Part shown: positions 35,246-44,367 of the stretch, piece by piece
Position numbering within the stretch: the first letter of the stretch is position 1
Layout: each line of letters begins with the position of its first letter
Position numbers and translations under genes: made by a program
Notes under the pieces: generated by a model
What the model was told of the DNA's origin: nothing
The model's input: the letters and a program-made list of their open reading frames with translations, nothing else
The model's database searches: none
Assembly (NCBI RefSeq): GCF_050958605.1
Contig: NZ_JBJHDO010000003.1
Location: 535,683 to 599,682, forward strand
Direction: 5' to 3'
Origin: G016756615 sp050958605
GTDB lineage: Bacteria > Pseudomonadota > Alphaproteobacteria > Rhizobiales > Rhizobiaceae
Length of the DNA: 64,000 bases

Positions 35246-36313
35246 ATGCCTCCACTGCGTCTCATCTCGGCCTTCGCCGCGGGCCTCGCACTATGCGGCG
35301 TCGCCCAGGCGGACGCCATGCGCATCGGCGTCGCTGCGCCTCTCACCGACGCCTCTGCCTCGCTCGGCCGGCAAGTGGAGGCTGGCGCACAGGCCGCGGC
35401 GAAGGCGCGCGCGGAGGTCGAGATAGAAACCGCCGACGACGCTTGCACGTCGGAGGGTGGAGCAGCCGCGGCTCGCCGTTTTGTCGAAGCGAAGGTTCGG
35501 CTCGTCGTCGGCTTCCTATGCACCGAGGCCATCGAAGCAGCCCTCCCCATCCTGATGGACGCGGCTATCCCCGTCATCACGCCCGGCGTGCGCACCGACA
35601 GCCTCACGGATCGCCGCGGCAAAACGGGCTGGCCGGTCTACCGGCTGGCACCGCGCGCCGATGGCGAACGCGGCGCGATCGCCACAATCCTCACAAGGCT
35701 GTGGCGCGACCAGCTCTTCGCCATCATAGATGACGGCACCATCTATGGACGGGAGCTCGCCGAAAGCTTCCGAGCCGCCGCACAGCAGGCCGGCAGGAAA
35801 CCGGTCTTCGTCGACACATACCGGCCGCAGCTCGACAACCAGATCGGCCTCGTCGGCCGCCTGCGCAAGGCGGGCGCCACACATCTGTTTGTTGGCGGCG
35901 ATCGCGACGACATCGCCGTCATCGCACGGGACGCCCAGCGACTCGGCATGCCCCTCGTCATCGCGGGTGGAGAGACGCTGCGCAGCGCGCCCGGCGACGT
36001 TCCGCTGAAAGCCGGGACCCTGATGATCGGGCTGCCGGAATGGGCCGAGATCGCCAACCCCGCGGTGGTGGAATCGCTCGGGAAGGCCGGCATCCACCCC
36101 GAGGGCTATGTCTTGCCGGCCTATGCGGCGATGGAGATCGCAATGGCGGCCGCCTCTTCGGGAGGAACTCCCGCGGCAGCCCTCGACAGCCAGGAATTTC
36201 GAACAGCGCTCGGCACAGTGAGGTTCGACGTTAAGGGCGACTTGACGGAGAGCCCCTACAGATTGTTCCGGTTCGACGGCGTCAAGTTCGTGGCCGTCAC
36301 CGACGGGGAGTGA
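35246..36313 (+). CDS. periplasmic ligand-binding protein, branched-chain amino acid type
   Basis: A 355-residue protein with signal peptide (cleavage near VAQA-DAM) and the type I periplasmic-binding fold of LivJ-like receptors: MRIGVAAPLTDASASLGRQ, ADDACTSEGGAAAARRFV, VRLVVGFLCTEA, AIPVITPGVR. A cysteine pair (DDACTS and FLCTEA) is placed as in amino-acid receptors. No ABC permease or ATPase gene accompanies it, so it is an orphan receptor. It diverges from the flavin reductase and is six bases upstream of the DmpA-type peptidase, suggesting co-expression. Confidence 0.85.
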   Translation: MPPLRLISAFAAGLALCGVAQADAMRIGVAAPLTDASASLGRQVEAGAQAAAKARAEVEIETADDACTSEGGAAAARRFVEAKVRLVVGFLCTEAIEAALPILMDAAIPVITPGVRTDSLTDRRGKTGWPVYRLAPRADGERGAIATILTRLWRDQLFAIIDDGTIYGRELAESFRAAAQQAGRKPVFVDTYRPQLDNQIGLVGRLRKAGATHLFVGGDRDDIAVIARDAQRLGMPLVIAGGETLRSAPGDVPLKAGTLMIGLPEWAEIANPAVVESLGKAGIHPEGYVLPAYAAMEIAMAAASSGGTPAAALDSQEFRTALGTVRFDVKGDLTESPYRLFRFDGVKFVAVTDGE

Positions 36314-36319
36314 TTTCAG

Positions 36320-37330
36320 ATGAGCTTTCGCATGGGCCCGCGCAATCTCCTGACCGACGTCGCCGGATTGCGCGTCGGCAACGCGGCCGACGAGCGTATC
36401 AAGACCGGCGTGACGGCCGTTCTCTGCGACGACCCCGCCGTCGCAAGCGTTCAGGTGCTAGGCGGCGCGCCGGGAACCCGCGAGACCGACCTGCTCGAGC
36501 CGCACAATTCCGTCGAGGCGATCAACGCCCTCGTCCTCTCCGGGGGCTCGGCCTTCGGGCTCGACGCGGCCTCCGGCGTCCAGGCGGCGCTGAAGGAGCA
36601 AGGCGTCGGTTTCGACGTGCGCGGGATCCGCGTTCCGCTGGTGCCGAGCGCGATCCTCTTCGACCTCCAGAACGGCGGCGACAAGGATTGGGGACGCTAC
36701 CCGCCCTATCGGGAACTCGGTTACGAGGCCGCACGCAGCGCTTCGCTCGGTTTCGAGATCGGCACCGCCGGCGCCGGTGTCGGAGCGCTCGCAGCCGGGC
36801 TGAAAGGTGGACTTGGCTCTGCCTCCACTGTGCTGCCCGGCGGAGTGACCGTCGCGGCGCTCGTGGGCGTCAACCCGACGGGTTCGGTGACCGTCGGCAA
36901 GACCCCGTATTTCTGGGCAGCACCCTGGGAGATCGGCACGGAATTCGGCGGTCTTGGTTTCCCTTCGCCCTTTCCGCGCGACGCACAGGAGATCGACATC
37001 AAGTTCCGCCAAAGCGGGGCCAACACCACGATCGCAGTGATTGCGACCGATGCGGTGTTGACCAAGGCGTCCGCCAAGCGGCTCGCGATCGCCGCCCATG
37101 ACGGTTTTGCCCGCGCCATCTGGCCTGCCCATACACCGATCGACGGCGATCTGGTCTTCGCCGTGGCTACGGGAAAGAGCGGCGTCGTGCCGGATCACAA
37201 CAGTGCGATCGACCTTTACGCTGCTGCGGGCGCAACCATGGCCCGTGCTATCGCGCGCGGCGTCCACGCCGCCCGTAAGGCCGAGAACGATCTGCTGCCG
37301 ACCTGGTCGGAGCGGGCGGCCGCCCTCTGA
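36320..37330 (+). CDS. P1/DmpA-family self-processing N-terminal nucleophile hydrolase
   Basis: A 336-residue Ntn hydrolase of the DmpA/NylC group. These proteins cut themselves to free an N-terminal Ser or Thr that then attacks amides. The predicted cut is between N235 and T236 in QSGANTTIAVIATD; the Asn-Thr pair is as in the nylon oligomer hydrolase NylC, whereas DmpA uses Gly-Ser. Other family motifs are TDVAGLRVGN, LSGGSAFGLDAASGV and GTAGAGVGALAAGLKGGLG. GGGGAG precedes the ATG. The natural substrate may be a D-amino-acid or beta-amino amide; unknown. Confidence 0.88.
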   Translation: MSFRMGPRNLLTDVAGLRVGNAADERIKTGVTAVLCDDPAVASVQVLGGAPGTRETDLLEPHNSVEAINALVLSGGSAFGLDAASGVQAALKEQGVGFDVRGIRVPLVPSAILFDLQNGGDKDWGRYPPYRELGYEAARSASLGFEIGTAGAGVGALAAGLKGGLGSASTVLPGGVTVAALVGVNPTGSVTVGKTPYFWAAPWEIGTEFGGLGFPSPFPRDAQEIDIKFRQSGANTTIAVIATDAVLTKASAKRLAIAAHDGFARAIWPAHTPIDGDLVFAVATGKSGVVPDHNSAIDLYAAAGATMARAIARGVHAARKAENDLLPTWSERAAAL

Positions 37331-37347
37331 CTTCGCAGATATCCGCC

Positions 37348-37884
37348 TTGACGACCGACTCACCCTCCTTGCGGGAGGCCAACACCGGGCTGGTGGGGCG
37401 GCTTTCCAGCCATGCATGGCAAGCCCTGCCACCCCTAACGCTCGCGGTCGTGGGAGCAATCGTCTGGGCCGGGATCATGGCCGGCAACGCCGCACTCGGC
37501 GTTTGGCTTCGTCATTGGGAAACCGGTTCGAAGATCCTGTCCATTGCCGGTCTCTTCGCTGCAGGCGGAGCGCTCGGCTTTCCGCTTGGGTTGTTCCGGC
37601 TCGCCAGCGCGAACAAAAGGCCTGATACGGCTTTCGCCGCTGCCTTCCTCGGCTTTTCCATCGCCACAATCGGCATCACGGCGGCGCTTTTCGCGTTGAT
37701 CTATCGCTCCTACTACGCCGCCTGGCATGACGAAATTTTCAGCCTGCGCTGGTTCTTCCAGTTCGGTTTCACCATGCTGGGCGCTCTCGGACAGTTTGCC
37801 GTGCTCGGGCTGCGGCTTTATTTCCCCTTCGGCTTCGTCGCGCTCTTCCTTGTAAGCCTCTGGTTCGCGCGAAAGCCGCGTTGA
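37348..37884 (+). CDS. integral membrane protein, family not recognised
   Basis: A 178-residue protein with four or five hydrophobic segments (about 30-50, 63-85, 93-118, 132-152, 155-173) and a basic C-terminus FARKPR. It begins with TTG at 37348, 17 bases after the peptidase gene; no ATG lies near the start of the frame, so the start is uncertain. It is probably co-transcribed with the two genes before it. Confidence 0.65.
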   Translation: MTTDSPSLREANTGLVGRLSSHAWQALPPLTLAVVGAIVWAGIMAGNAALGVWLRHWETGSKILSIAGLFAAGGALGFPLGLFRLASANKRPDTAFAAAFLGFSIATIGITAALFALIYRSYYAAWHDEIFSLRWFFQFGFTMLGALGQFAVLGLRLYFPFGFVALFLVSLWFARKPR

Positions 37885-37942
37885 GCATTCCGATTTGCTC
37901 TGATAGGAGGCAGCCAGCCTTTCCGAACGACAGGAGCGACTG

Positions 37943-39250
37943 ATGATCCCCCGCTATTCGCGGCCCGAGATGGTTTCCATCTGGTCCCCTGAAACCAAAT
38001 ACCGCATCTGGTTCGAGATCGAAGCCTATGCCTGCGACGCGCTGGCCGAGCTCGGCGTCATCCCGAAGGAGGCCGCGCGCACCATCTGGGAAAAAGGCGG
38101 AGCGGCGAAATTCGACATCGACCGAATCGACGAGATCGAGCGCGAGACCAAGCACGACGTCATCGCGTTCCTTACCCATCTCGCCGAATTCGTCGGACCG
38201 GACGCTCGGTTCATCCACCAGGGCATGACCTCGTCGGACGTCCTGGACACCACCTTTTCCGTCCAACTCGCCCGCGCCAGCGATATCCTGCTCGCCGATA
38301 TCGACGCGTTGCTCGCGGCGCTGAAGAAACGCGCCTTCGAACACAAGGACACCGTCACGATCGGCCGCAGCCACGGCATCCATGCCGAGCCGACCACCTT
38401 CGGGCTCAAGCTGGCACAAGCCTATGCCGAGTTCTCGCGCTGCAGGGAACGGCTGGTCCATGCCCGTGAAGAGATCGCGACTTGTGCCATATCCGGTGCC
38501 GTCGGCACCTTCGCCAACATCGATCCGCGCGTCGAAATCCATGTTGCCGATAAGCTCGGTCTCAAACCCGAGCCCGTCTCCACCCAGGTGATCCCCCGCG
38601 ACCGCCACGCCATGTATTTCGCGACCCTCGGCGTCATCGCCTCGTCCATCGAACGCCTGGCTACGGAGATCCGCCATTTGCAGCGCACTGAAGTGCTCGA
38701 AGCCGAGGAATATTTCTCGCCCGGTCAGAAGGGCTCCTCCGCGATGCCGCACAAGCGCAATCCGGTGCTCACCGAGAACCTCACCGGGCTTGCCCGCATG
38801 GTCCGGTCATTTTCCCTCCCGGCCATGGAGAATGTGGCGCTGTGGCATGAGCGGGATATCTCCCACTCGTCGGTCGAACGCATGATCGGGCCCGACGCCA
38901 CAATCACGCTCGATTTTGCCCTGGCGAGGCTTACCGGCGTCATCGAGAAGCTGGTCGTCTACCCGGACAACATGCTCAAGAACATGAACCGGTTCCGCGG
39001 TCTGATCCATTCGCAGCGCGTGCTCCTGGCCCTTACCCAGGCGGGCGTATCCCGGGAAGACGCCTACCGCCTCGTGCAGCGAAACGCCATGAAAGTCTGG
39101 GAAAAAGGCGCTGATTTCCTTGAGGAACTGCTTGCCGACAACGATGTCAGGGCAGCGCTTTCGGAAGAGCAGATCCGCGAAAAATTCGACCTGGGCTATC
39201 ACACCAAGCACGTCGACACGATCTTCAAGCGGGTCTTCGGGGCGAGGTGA
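37943..39250 (+). CDS. purB: adenylosuccinate lyase
   Basis: PurB removes fumarate from SAICAR and from adenylosuccinate in purine synthesis. The 435-residue protein is full length and has the fumarase/aspartase superfamily signature GSSAMPHKRNP, the HQGMTSSDVLDT active-site region and the GRSHGIHAEPTTFG motif. It opens with IPRYSRPEMVSIWSPE. It is one of five pur genes in the window, with purC 3 kb downstream. Confidence 0.97.
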   Translation: MIPRYSRPEMVSIWSPETKYRIWFEIEAYACDALAELGVIPKEAARTIWEKGGAAKFDIDRIDEIERETKHDVIAFLTHLAEFVGPDARFIHQGMTSSDVLDTTFSVQLARASDILLADIDALLAALKKRAFEHKDTVTIGRSHGIHAEPTTFGLKLAQAYAEFSRCRERLVHAREEIATCAISGAVGTFANIDPRVEIHVADKLGLKPEPVSTQVIPRDRHAMYFATLGVIASSIERLATEIRHLQRTEVLEAEEYFSPGQKGSSAMPHKRNPVLTENLTGLARMVRSFSLPAMENVALWHERDISHSSVERMIGPDATITLDFALARLTGVIEKLVVYPDNMLKNMNRFRGLIHSQRVLLALTQAGVSREDAYRLVQRNAMKVWEKGADFLEELLADNDVRAALSEEQIREKFDLGYHTKHVDTIFKRVFGAR

Positions 39251-39256
39251 GCCGCC

Positions 39257-40153
39257 TCAAAACTGCCGGACAGGCACGGTCCTGATCGCCGTTCCCCAGG
39301 GATCGCGTTTCTCGGTCTCGGCTTTCGCCGTTTCGGATTCCAGTTCCACCCACATCAGGCCCGTGCGCTGGACGTCGCGCGGGCCGGCACCGCGGCTTTG
39401 CCAGGAGTTGGCGCCGATATGGTGATGATAGCCGCCCGTCGAAAGGAAAACCGCGCTGTCGTCGAGCCTCTGGACCGTGTCGAAGCCCATCTCGCTGTTC
39501 CACCATTTCTCGGCCGCGCCGGCATCGCCGACGCGGAAATGGACATGGCCGATCACGCTGCTTTCCGGCGCGCCCTTCCATGTCCCGCCATTGCGAATTT
39601 CGCCGAGCAGGTCCCGCACGTCGAGCTGCTCCGTGCCCATCTGAACGAAGTCGCCGTTCCAGCTCCAGCTTTCCTTCGGCCGGTCGGCATAGATTTCGAC
39701 CCCGTTGCCCTCCGGATCGGTGAGATAGATCGCCTCGCTGACAAAATGGTCGGACGCGCCGACGACGGGGATCCGTTCATCGATGGCGAAGCGGGTCCAA
39801 CGCGCAAGGTCCGCCCTCGTTGGGAGCAGAAACGCGGTGTGATAAAGGCCCGCGCCGCGGGCGTCGTCCTCCTTGGCCGAAGCGCTTTCCTCGATCTCCA
39901 TGAGCGGTCGCCCGCCAACGCCGAGCACACGGCGCCCATTACCACGGGTCAATTCGCTCATTCCGAGGATCCGCTTGTAGTAGGCCGCCAAGCTGTCGGC
40001 ATCGCGAGCCTTCAGCCCGATCCTGGCGACACGAATGGGCGTCGTCGCGGCGAAGGGAAGATCGACCATAGATGGCTCCGTGTGGGCGGCAACTGCCGCG
40101 CCGATCGCGAGAAGACCCGTTCCGCCCAGCACTGCACGTCTGTTGAGCCGCAA
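39257..40153 (-). CDS. exported VOC-family (glyoxalase/dioxygenase fold) protein
   Basis: A 298-residue protein with two VOC modules of the CatE-type extradiol dioxygenase layout. Motifs include GLKARDADSLAAYY, LYHTAFLLPTRADLARW, IYLTDPEGNGVEIYADRP, IGHVHFRVGD and GGYHHHIGANSW. The His and Glu residues fit a metal site. The N-terminus NRRAVLGGTGLLAIGAAVAA looks like a twin-arginine signal, unusual for this family and suggesting export of a folded metalloprotein. It is convergent with purB, six bases apart. Confidence 0.8.
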   Translation of the reverse strand: MRLNRRAVLGGTGLLAIGAAVAAHTEPSMVDLPFAATTPIRVARIGLKARDADSLAAYYKRILGMSELTRGNGRRVLGVGGRPLMEIEESASAKEDDARGAGLYHTAFLLPTRADLARWTRFAIDERIPVVGASDHFVSEAIYLTDPEGNGVEIYADRPKESWSWNGDFVQMGTEQLDVRDLLGEIRNGGTWKGAPESSVIGHVHFRVGDAGAAEKWWNSEMGFDTVQRLDDSAVFLSTGGYHHHIGANSWQSRGAGPRDVQRTGLMWVELESETAKAETEKRDPWGTAIRTVPVRQF

Positions 40154-40297
40154 GATGTTTCCCGCAGTTGAGTTTTATCAGTCTGGAAAACTCGGCGTAC
40201 GACATGGCATGCGCAAGTACGAAAACAGCGAACACGCTGTTCAACGCCTTTACGCATCCGGTTGCGCTGCAGCATCGTCGTCGCTACATGGCGGCCC

Positions 40298-40852
40298 ATG
40301 AAGGTCAAAGACAGCGATATCTTGATGGTTCCCGGCTACACCAATTCGGGCCCGGAGCACTGGCAGACACGCTGGCAGGAGCGGCTGTCGACCGCCCGTC
40401 GTGTCGAACAGGCGGAATGGTCGAAGCCCGTTCGCGAGGATTGGGTGGCGAATGTGATCGCCGCCGTCAACGAAGCCGAGCGCCCAGTCGTGCTGGTTGC
40501 GCACTCGCTTGGCGTTCCGACCGTCGTGCATGCGGTGCCCGAGTTCAGCAAGAAGGTGGCGGGCGCCTTTCTCGTGGCGCCGCCCGACGTCTCAAACCCG
40601 AAAATCAGGCCGAAGCACTTGATGACCTTCGGACCGTATCCGCGCGAGCCCCTGCCGTTTCCCTCGATCACCATTGCCAGCCGCAACGATCCGTTCTGCG
40701 CCTATGAGGTGGCAGAGGACGTAGCGACCGCCTGGGGATCGCTCTTCATCGATGCCGGCGAGGCCGGGCACATCAATGCGGATTCGGGATACGGTCCATG
40801 GCCTGAAGGCTCCATGGCCTTCGCCCAGTTCCTGTCTCGGCTGCAGGCTTGA
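40298..40852 (+). CDS. RBBP9/YdeN-family alpha/beta hydrolase
   Basis: A 184-residue serine hydrolase of the compact RBBP9/YdeN family. Oxyanion region VPGYTNSGPEHW, nucleophile S70 in VAHSLG, D131 in SRNDPFC and H158 in AGHIN form the triad. The ATG at 40298 is taken because family members begin just before the first strand; a frame upstream to 40262 has no better site. It ends one base before the aldolase gene, which is convergent. Confidence 0.85.
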   Translation: MKVKDSDILMVPGYTNSGPEHWQTRWQERLSTARRVEQAEWSKPVREDWVANVIAAVNEAERPVVLVAHSLGVPTVVHAVPEFSKKVAGAFLVAPPDVSNPKIRPKHLMTFGPYPREPLPFPSITIASRNDPFCAYEVAEDVATAWGSLFIDAGEAGHINADSGYGPWPEGSMAFAQFLSRLQA

Positions 40853-40853
40853 T

Positions 40854-41630
40854 CTATTTCTGTTCCAGGGCCGCGCGCGCTGCCCCGATGAGGCTTTGCG
40901 CGCCCACGGCGACGGCGCGATGTTCCGAGGCGATTGCCTGAAAATGGTAGCCCATGGCCGCGTAGCGGCCGGTCAGGGACATGTCGTTGACGTACATTGC
41001 AGCGACCTTTCCCGCGGCCAGCGCCCTTCGGGCGATATTGGCGACCGTCTCCATCATGTCTTCGCGCAAGGGATCGAGCGTAGCCCCGTCCGACCAGGCG
41101 ATGGAGAAATCCGAAGGGCCAAGGAAGATGCCGTCGATACCAGGCGTCTCCAGGATCCCATCCAGCGCGTCGAGGGCAGCGCGCGTCTCGATCATCGCGA
41201 AGGCAATCGTCCGCGCATTCGATTCGCGCAGCCAGACTTGCTGGTCCGCGACGGTGCTGCGCGGGAAGGCGAAGGTCGGGCCCCAGGAACGTTCTCCGAC
41301 CGGCGGATATTTCATCGCCGCCGCGAACGCCCGTGCATCGGCCACCGAATTGACCATGGGAGCGATCACCGCCTCCGCGCCGAAATCCAGTGCGCGGCTC
41401 GCCATGTCGAAACGTCCCACGGGAATGCGCACCACCGCATGCTTGCCGGCCCGCAAGACCGGCACGAGGCAACGCAAAACGCTATCCTCGTGATGACCGC
41501 CATGCTGCATATCGAGGGTCACCACATCGAAAGCCTGGCCGGCGAGAAGCTCGACGGTCAGCGTGTCGGGGATGGCCGACCATGCCGTGAACAGCGTTTC
41601 ACCCGAGCTGAGGCGCGACAAAAGGCTCAT
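40854..41630 (-). CDS. HpcH/HpaI-family class II aldolase
   Basis: A 258-residue TIM barrel of the HpcH/HpaI aldolase/citrate lyase family, which makes or cleaves 2-oxo-4-hydroxy acids with a divalent metal. Motifs are VVTLDMQHGGHHED, VVRIPVG, ERSWGPTFAFPRS, MIETRAALDALDGIL (metal Glu) and IDGIFLGPSDFSIAWSDG (metal Asp). ATG at 41630 follows AGGAA. Isolated leftward gene; substrate not clear from context. Confidence 0.88.
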   Translation of the reverse strand: MSLLSRLSSGETLFTAWSAIPDTLTVELLAGQAFDVVTLDMQHGGHHEDSVLRCLVPVLRAGKHAVVRIPVGRFDMASRALDFGAEAVIAPMVNSVADARAFAAAMKYPPVGERSWGPTFAFPRSTVADQQVWLRESNARTIAFAMIETRAALDALDGILETPGIDGIFLGPSDFSIAWSDGATLDPLREDMMETVANIARRALAAGKVAAMYVNDMSLTGRYAAMGYHFQAIASEHRAVAVGAQSLIGAARAALEQK

Positions 41631-41692
41631 GATGGGGAGGTTCCTGCATTGATACGTCGCAGGCATTCAAACAGAAGCCAGCGACATGGCAA

Positions 41693-41725
41693 CAAAAAAC
41701 CGCCTCTGTCCGGGGCGGCTTCTTG
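41693..41725 (-). terminator. rho-independent terminator after the DUF1476 gene
   Basis: Read leftwards, a hairpin GCCGCC-CCGGACAGA-GGCGGT is followed by TTTTTT. It stands about 50 bases past the stop codon of the DUF1476 gene. Confidence 0.75.
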
Positions 41726-41773
41726 GTCCAGCCGAGGCAAGCAGCCTGCCTCGGCCCGATATCGGCTGGACGA

Positions 41774-42094
41774 TCAGGAGTTCTTGACCTGCTCGGCGGC
41801 CGTCGCCAGCAGCTCGTCCATGGTCCTGCGGATCTGGTGGTCCGACTGGTCGATACCCGCCGCGTCGAAATCCCGGCGAATCTTGCGGAACACGTCGTGA
41901 TCGCCGGCCTCTTCGATGTCCGCAACCACGACTTCCTTCGCATAGGCCTCGGCATCCTCACCGGTCCTGCCGAGCTTTTCAGCCGCCCAGAGGCCGAGAA
42001 GCCTGTTGCGCCGCGCGACGGCCCTGAACCGCTGCTCCTCGTCAAGAGCGAACTTCTTCTCGAAACCTTCTTCGCGGTCCTTCATGGTCGTCAT
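41774..42094 (-). CDS. DUF1476 protein, F1-ATPase zeta (inhibitor) subunit
   Basis: A 106-residue helical protein of the DUF1476 family (MKDREEGFEKKFALDEEQRF, RNRLLGLWAAEKLG, AYAKEVVVADIEEAGDHDVFRKI). In Paracoccus this family is the zeta subunit that inhibits ATP hydrolysis by F1-ATPase through its N-terminal segment. That segment is intact here. The ATG at 42094 has GGAGG upstream; longer frames are not supported. It is divergent from purC, an arrangement common in alphaproteobacteria. Confidence 0.9.
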   Translation of the reverse strand: MTTMKDREEGFEKKFALDEEQRFRAVARRNRLLGLWAAEKLGRTGEDAEAYAKEVVVADIEEAGDHDVFRKIRRDFDAAGIDQSDHQIRRTMDELLATAAEQVKNS

Positions 42095-42380
42095 GGCAAA
42101 CCTCCGGTTAGTGCCGATTCCACAGCGTGATATGGGTTGCCTGCGCACAAACCAAAAGGCGCGCTCCGGGTCAATATCGCCCGCAGCTTTGTTGCGCTGC
42201 GGCATTTTCGGATCGACAGCGATAAATGCAGGAGCCGAAAGCAGTTGATCGGGCGAATTGCTGATTGAGCAAATGGCGCGATTGGGATAGAGACCGGCCT
42301 TGAACCCACTGTCGCGGCTTTGGCCGCGCAAGTCTTAGGGAACGGTCTTTGCCGATTGCCCTCCAAACCAGAGAAAACCG

Positions 42381-43175
42381 ATGAACCGTCGCCGCCGTAT
42401 CTATGAAGGCAAGGCCAAGATACTTTATGAGGGCCCGGAACCGGGCACGCTGATCCAGTTCTTCAAGGACGACGCCACCGCCTTCAACAAGAAGAAGCAC
42501 GAGGTCGTCGATGGCAAGGGCGTACTCAACAACCGCATTTCCGAGCACATCTTCACGCATCTGAACCGGATGGGCATCCCGACGCATTTCATCCGCCGGC
42601 TGAACATGCGCGAGCAGCTGATCAAGGAAGTCGAGATCATCCCCCTCGAAGTTGTCGTGCGCAACATTGCCGCAGGCTCGTTGGCCAAGCGGCTCGGCAT
42701 GGAGGAAGGCACCGTCCTGCCGCGCTCTATCATCGAATTCTACTACAAGGCCGACGCACTCGACGATCCGATGGTCTCGGAAGAGCACATCACCGCCTTC
42801 GGCTGGGCGAGCCCGCAGGAAATCGACGACATCATGGCGCTTGCCATTCGCGTCAACGACTTCCTTTCCGGCCTCTTCCTCGGCGTCGGCATCCAGCTCG
42901 TCGACTTCAAGATGGAATGCGGACGCCTCTTCGAAGGCGACATGATGCGCATCGTCGTGGCCGACGAGATCTCGCCGGATTCCTGCCGTCTGTGGGACAT
43001 CTCCACCCAGGAGAAGCTCGACAAGGATCGCTTCCGCCGAGACATGGGCGGCCTTGTGGAGGCCTATCAGGAAGTCGCCCGCCGGCTCGGCATCATGAAC
43101 GAAAACGAACCGCCCCGCCCCGCCGGCCCGGTCTTGGTCGCTTCGACCGACGGCCCGAAGGGCAAGCCGCACTGA
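42381..43175 (+). CDS. purC: SAICAR synthetase (phosphoribosylaminoimidazole-succinocarboxamide synthase)
   Basis: PurC joins aspartate to CAIR with ATP. The 264-residue protein carries the family motifs YEGKAKILYEG, FNKKKHEVVDGKG, EVVVRNIAAGSLAKR and LVDFKMECGR, with ADEISPDSCRLWD towards the end. Followed 28 bases later by purS, starting the purCSQ transcript. Confidence 0.97.
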   Translation: MNRRRRIYEGKAKILYEGPEPGTLIQFFKDDATAFNKKKHEVVDGKGVLNNRISEHIFTHLNRMGIPTHFIRRLNMREQLIKEVEIIPLEVVVRNIAAGSLAKRLGMEEGTVLPRSIIEFYYKADALDDPMVSEEHITAFGWASPQEIDDIMALAIRVNDFLSGLFLGVGIQLVDFKMECGRLFEGDMMRIVVADEISPDSCRLWDISTQEKLDKDRFRRDMGGLVEAYQEVARRLGIMNENEPPRPAGPVLVASTDGPKGKPH

Positions 43176-43203
43176 CCGCCGAGAGAAACAGGAGCCGCCG
43201 AAC

Positions 43204-43446
43204 GTGATCAAGGCCCGCGTGACCGTCACCCTCAAGAACGGTGTTCTCGACCCGCAAGGCAAGGCGATCGAAGGCGCGCTCGGCGCCATCGGCTTCGACG
43301 GTGTCGGCTCCGTGCGCCAGGGCAAGGTGTTCGATATCGAAATCGACGCTTCCGACCGGGAGAAGGCGGAGGCCGATCTGAAGGCGATGTGTGAACGCCT
43401 TCTCGCCAACACGGTTATCGAGAACTATAGTGTGAGCATCACCTGA
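43204..43446 (+). CDS. purS: FGAM synthase subunit PurS
   Basis: An 80-residue protein that bridges PurL and PurQ in the three-part FGAM synthase. Family features are the opening KARVTVTLKNGVLDPQGKAI, GFDGVGSVRQGKVFDIEID and CERLLANTVIENY. Start codon is GTG with AGGAG upstream. The separate small PurL (744 residues) at 46763 fits this three-part type. Confidence 0.96.
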   Translation: MIKARVTVTLKNGVLDPQGKAIEGALGAIGFDGVGSVRQGKVFDIEIDASDREKAEADLKAMCERLLANTVIENYSVSIT

Positions 43447-43465
43447 GGTTGTGCCGGAGCGCATG

Positions 43466-43702
43466 ATGGTCGAAGTCACGAACGAGCTGATGTACGAGCG
43501 TCTCAAGCGAATCCACGGCGACGTTGCCGAAATGAAGTTCGACCTGCAGGAGCTCAAGAGGCGGATGACAGGCACCGAAGAAGCGGTGGTTGGCGTCCAT
43601 CGCAGGCTCGACCGTCATGACGAGCGGCTCGAGCGCATCGAGCGTCGTCTGGAGCTCCGCGAGCTTGCCGAAGCGCAGAAGGGATTCGATCCGAATTCAT
43701 GA
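43466..43702 (+). CDS. small coiled-coil protein between purS and purQ
   Basis: A 78-residue, highly charged helical protein (MYERLKRIHGDVAEMKFDL, then RRLDRHDERLERIERRLELREL) that should form a long coiled coil. The frame opens with GTG at 43451, but GGAG at 43456 fits ATG at 43466 best. Its stop overlaps the purQ start (ATGA), so it is translated with purQ. Similar short proteins appear in pur operons of other rhizobia to my knowledge; function unknown. Confidence 0.75.
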   Translation: MVEVTNELMYERLKRIHGDVAEMKFDLQELKRRMTGTEEAVVGVHRRLDRHDERLERIERRLELRELAEAQKGFDPNS

Positions 43703-44367
43703 AATCAGCCGTCGTTCTCCTCCCCGGCCTCAACCGCGACCGCGACATGATCGCGGCGCTGACCAAGATTTCCGGCAAGGCGCCTGAAACGATCTGGCAG
43801 ACGGACACCACCATTCCGGATGTCGATCTGATCGTGATCCCGGGCGGCTTTTCCTATGGGGACTATCTACGGTGCGGAGCGATCGCCGCCCGCATGCCGG
43901 TGATGCGCGCAATCGCCGAGAAGGCCGCTCAGGGCGTCATGGTCATGGGCGTCTGCAACGGCTTTCAGATCCTGTTGGAGGCCGGCCTCCTGCCTGGCGC
44001 GCTGATGCGCAATACGTCGCTGAAATTTGTCTGCCGCGAGATCAAGCTGGAAGTGGCCAACGCCAATACGGCCTTCACCCGCCGCTACGCGCCGGGTCAG
44101 ATCATCCGCTGCCCGGTCGCCCATCACGACGGCAACTATTTCGCCGATGCCGAAACGCTTGCCCGTCTCGAAGGTGAGGGCCAGGTCGTCTTCCGCTACG
44201 CCGAGGGCACGAACCCCAATGGTTCGATCAACGACATCGCCGGCATCGTCAGCGAGGCCGGCAATGTGCTCGGACTGATGCCGCATCCTGAAAATCTGAT
44301 CGAGGCGGCGCATGGCGGCAGCGACGGCCGCGCGCTTTTCGAGAGTGCCCTGGGGCTGGCTGCCTGA
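43699..44367 (+). CDS. purQ: FGAM synthase glutaminase subunit PurQ
   Basis: PurQ supplies ammonia from glutamine to PurL. The 222-residue class I amidotransferase has its nucleophile C86 in VMGVCNGFQIL, the start MKSAVVLLPGLNRDRD, the PGGFSYGDYLR motif and the closing LGLMPHPEN with the catalytic His. Its start overlaps the preceding small gene and its stop overlaps the following lipoprotein gene. Confidence 0.97.
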   Translation: MKSAVVLLPGLNRDRDMIAALTKISGKAPETIWQTDTTIPDVDLIVIPGGFSYGDYLRCGAIAARMPVMRAIAEKAAQGVMVMGVCNGFQILLEAGLLPGALMRNTSLKFVCREIKLEVANANTAFTRRYAPGQIIRCPVAHHDGNYFADAETLARLEGEGQVVFRYAEGTNPNGSINDIAGIVSEAGNVLGLMPHPENLIEAAHGGSDGRALFESALGLAA

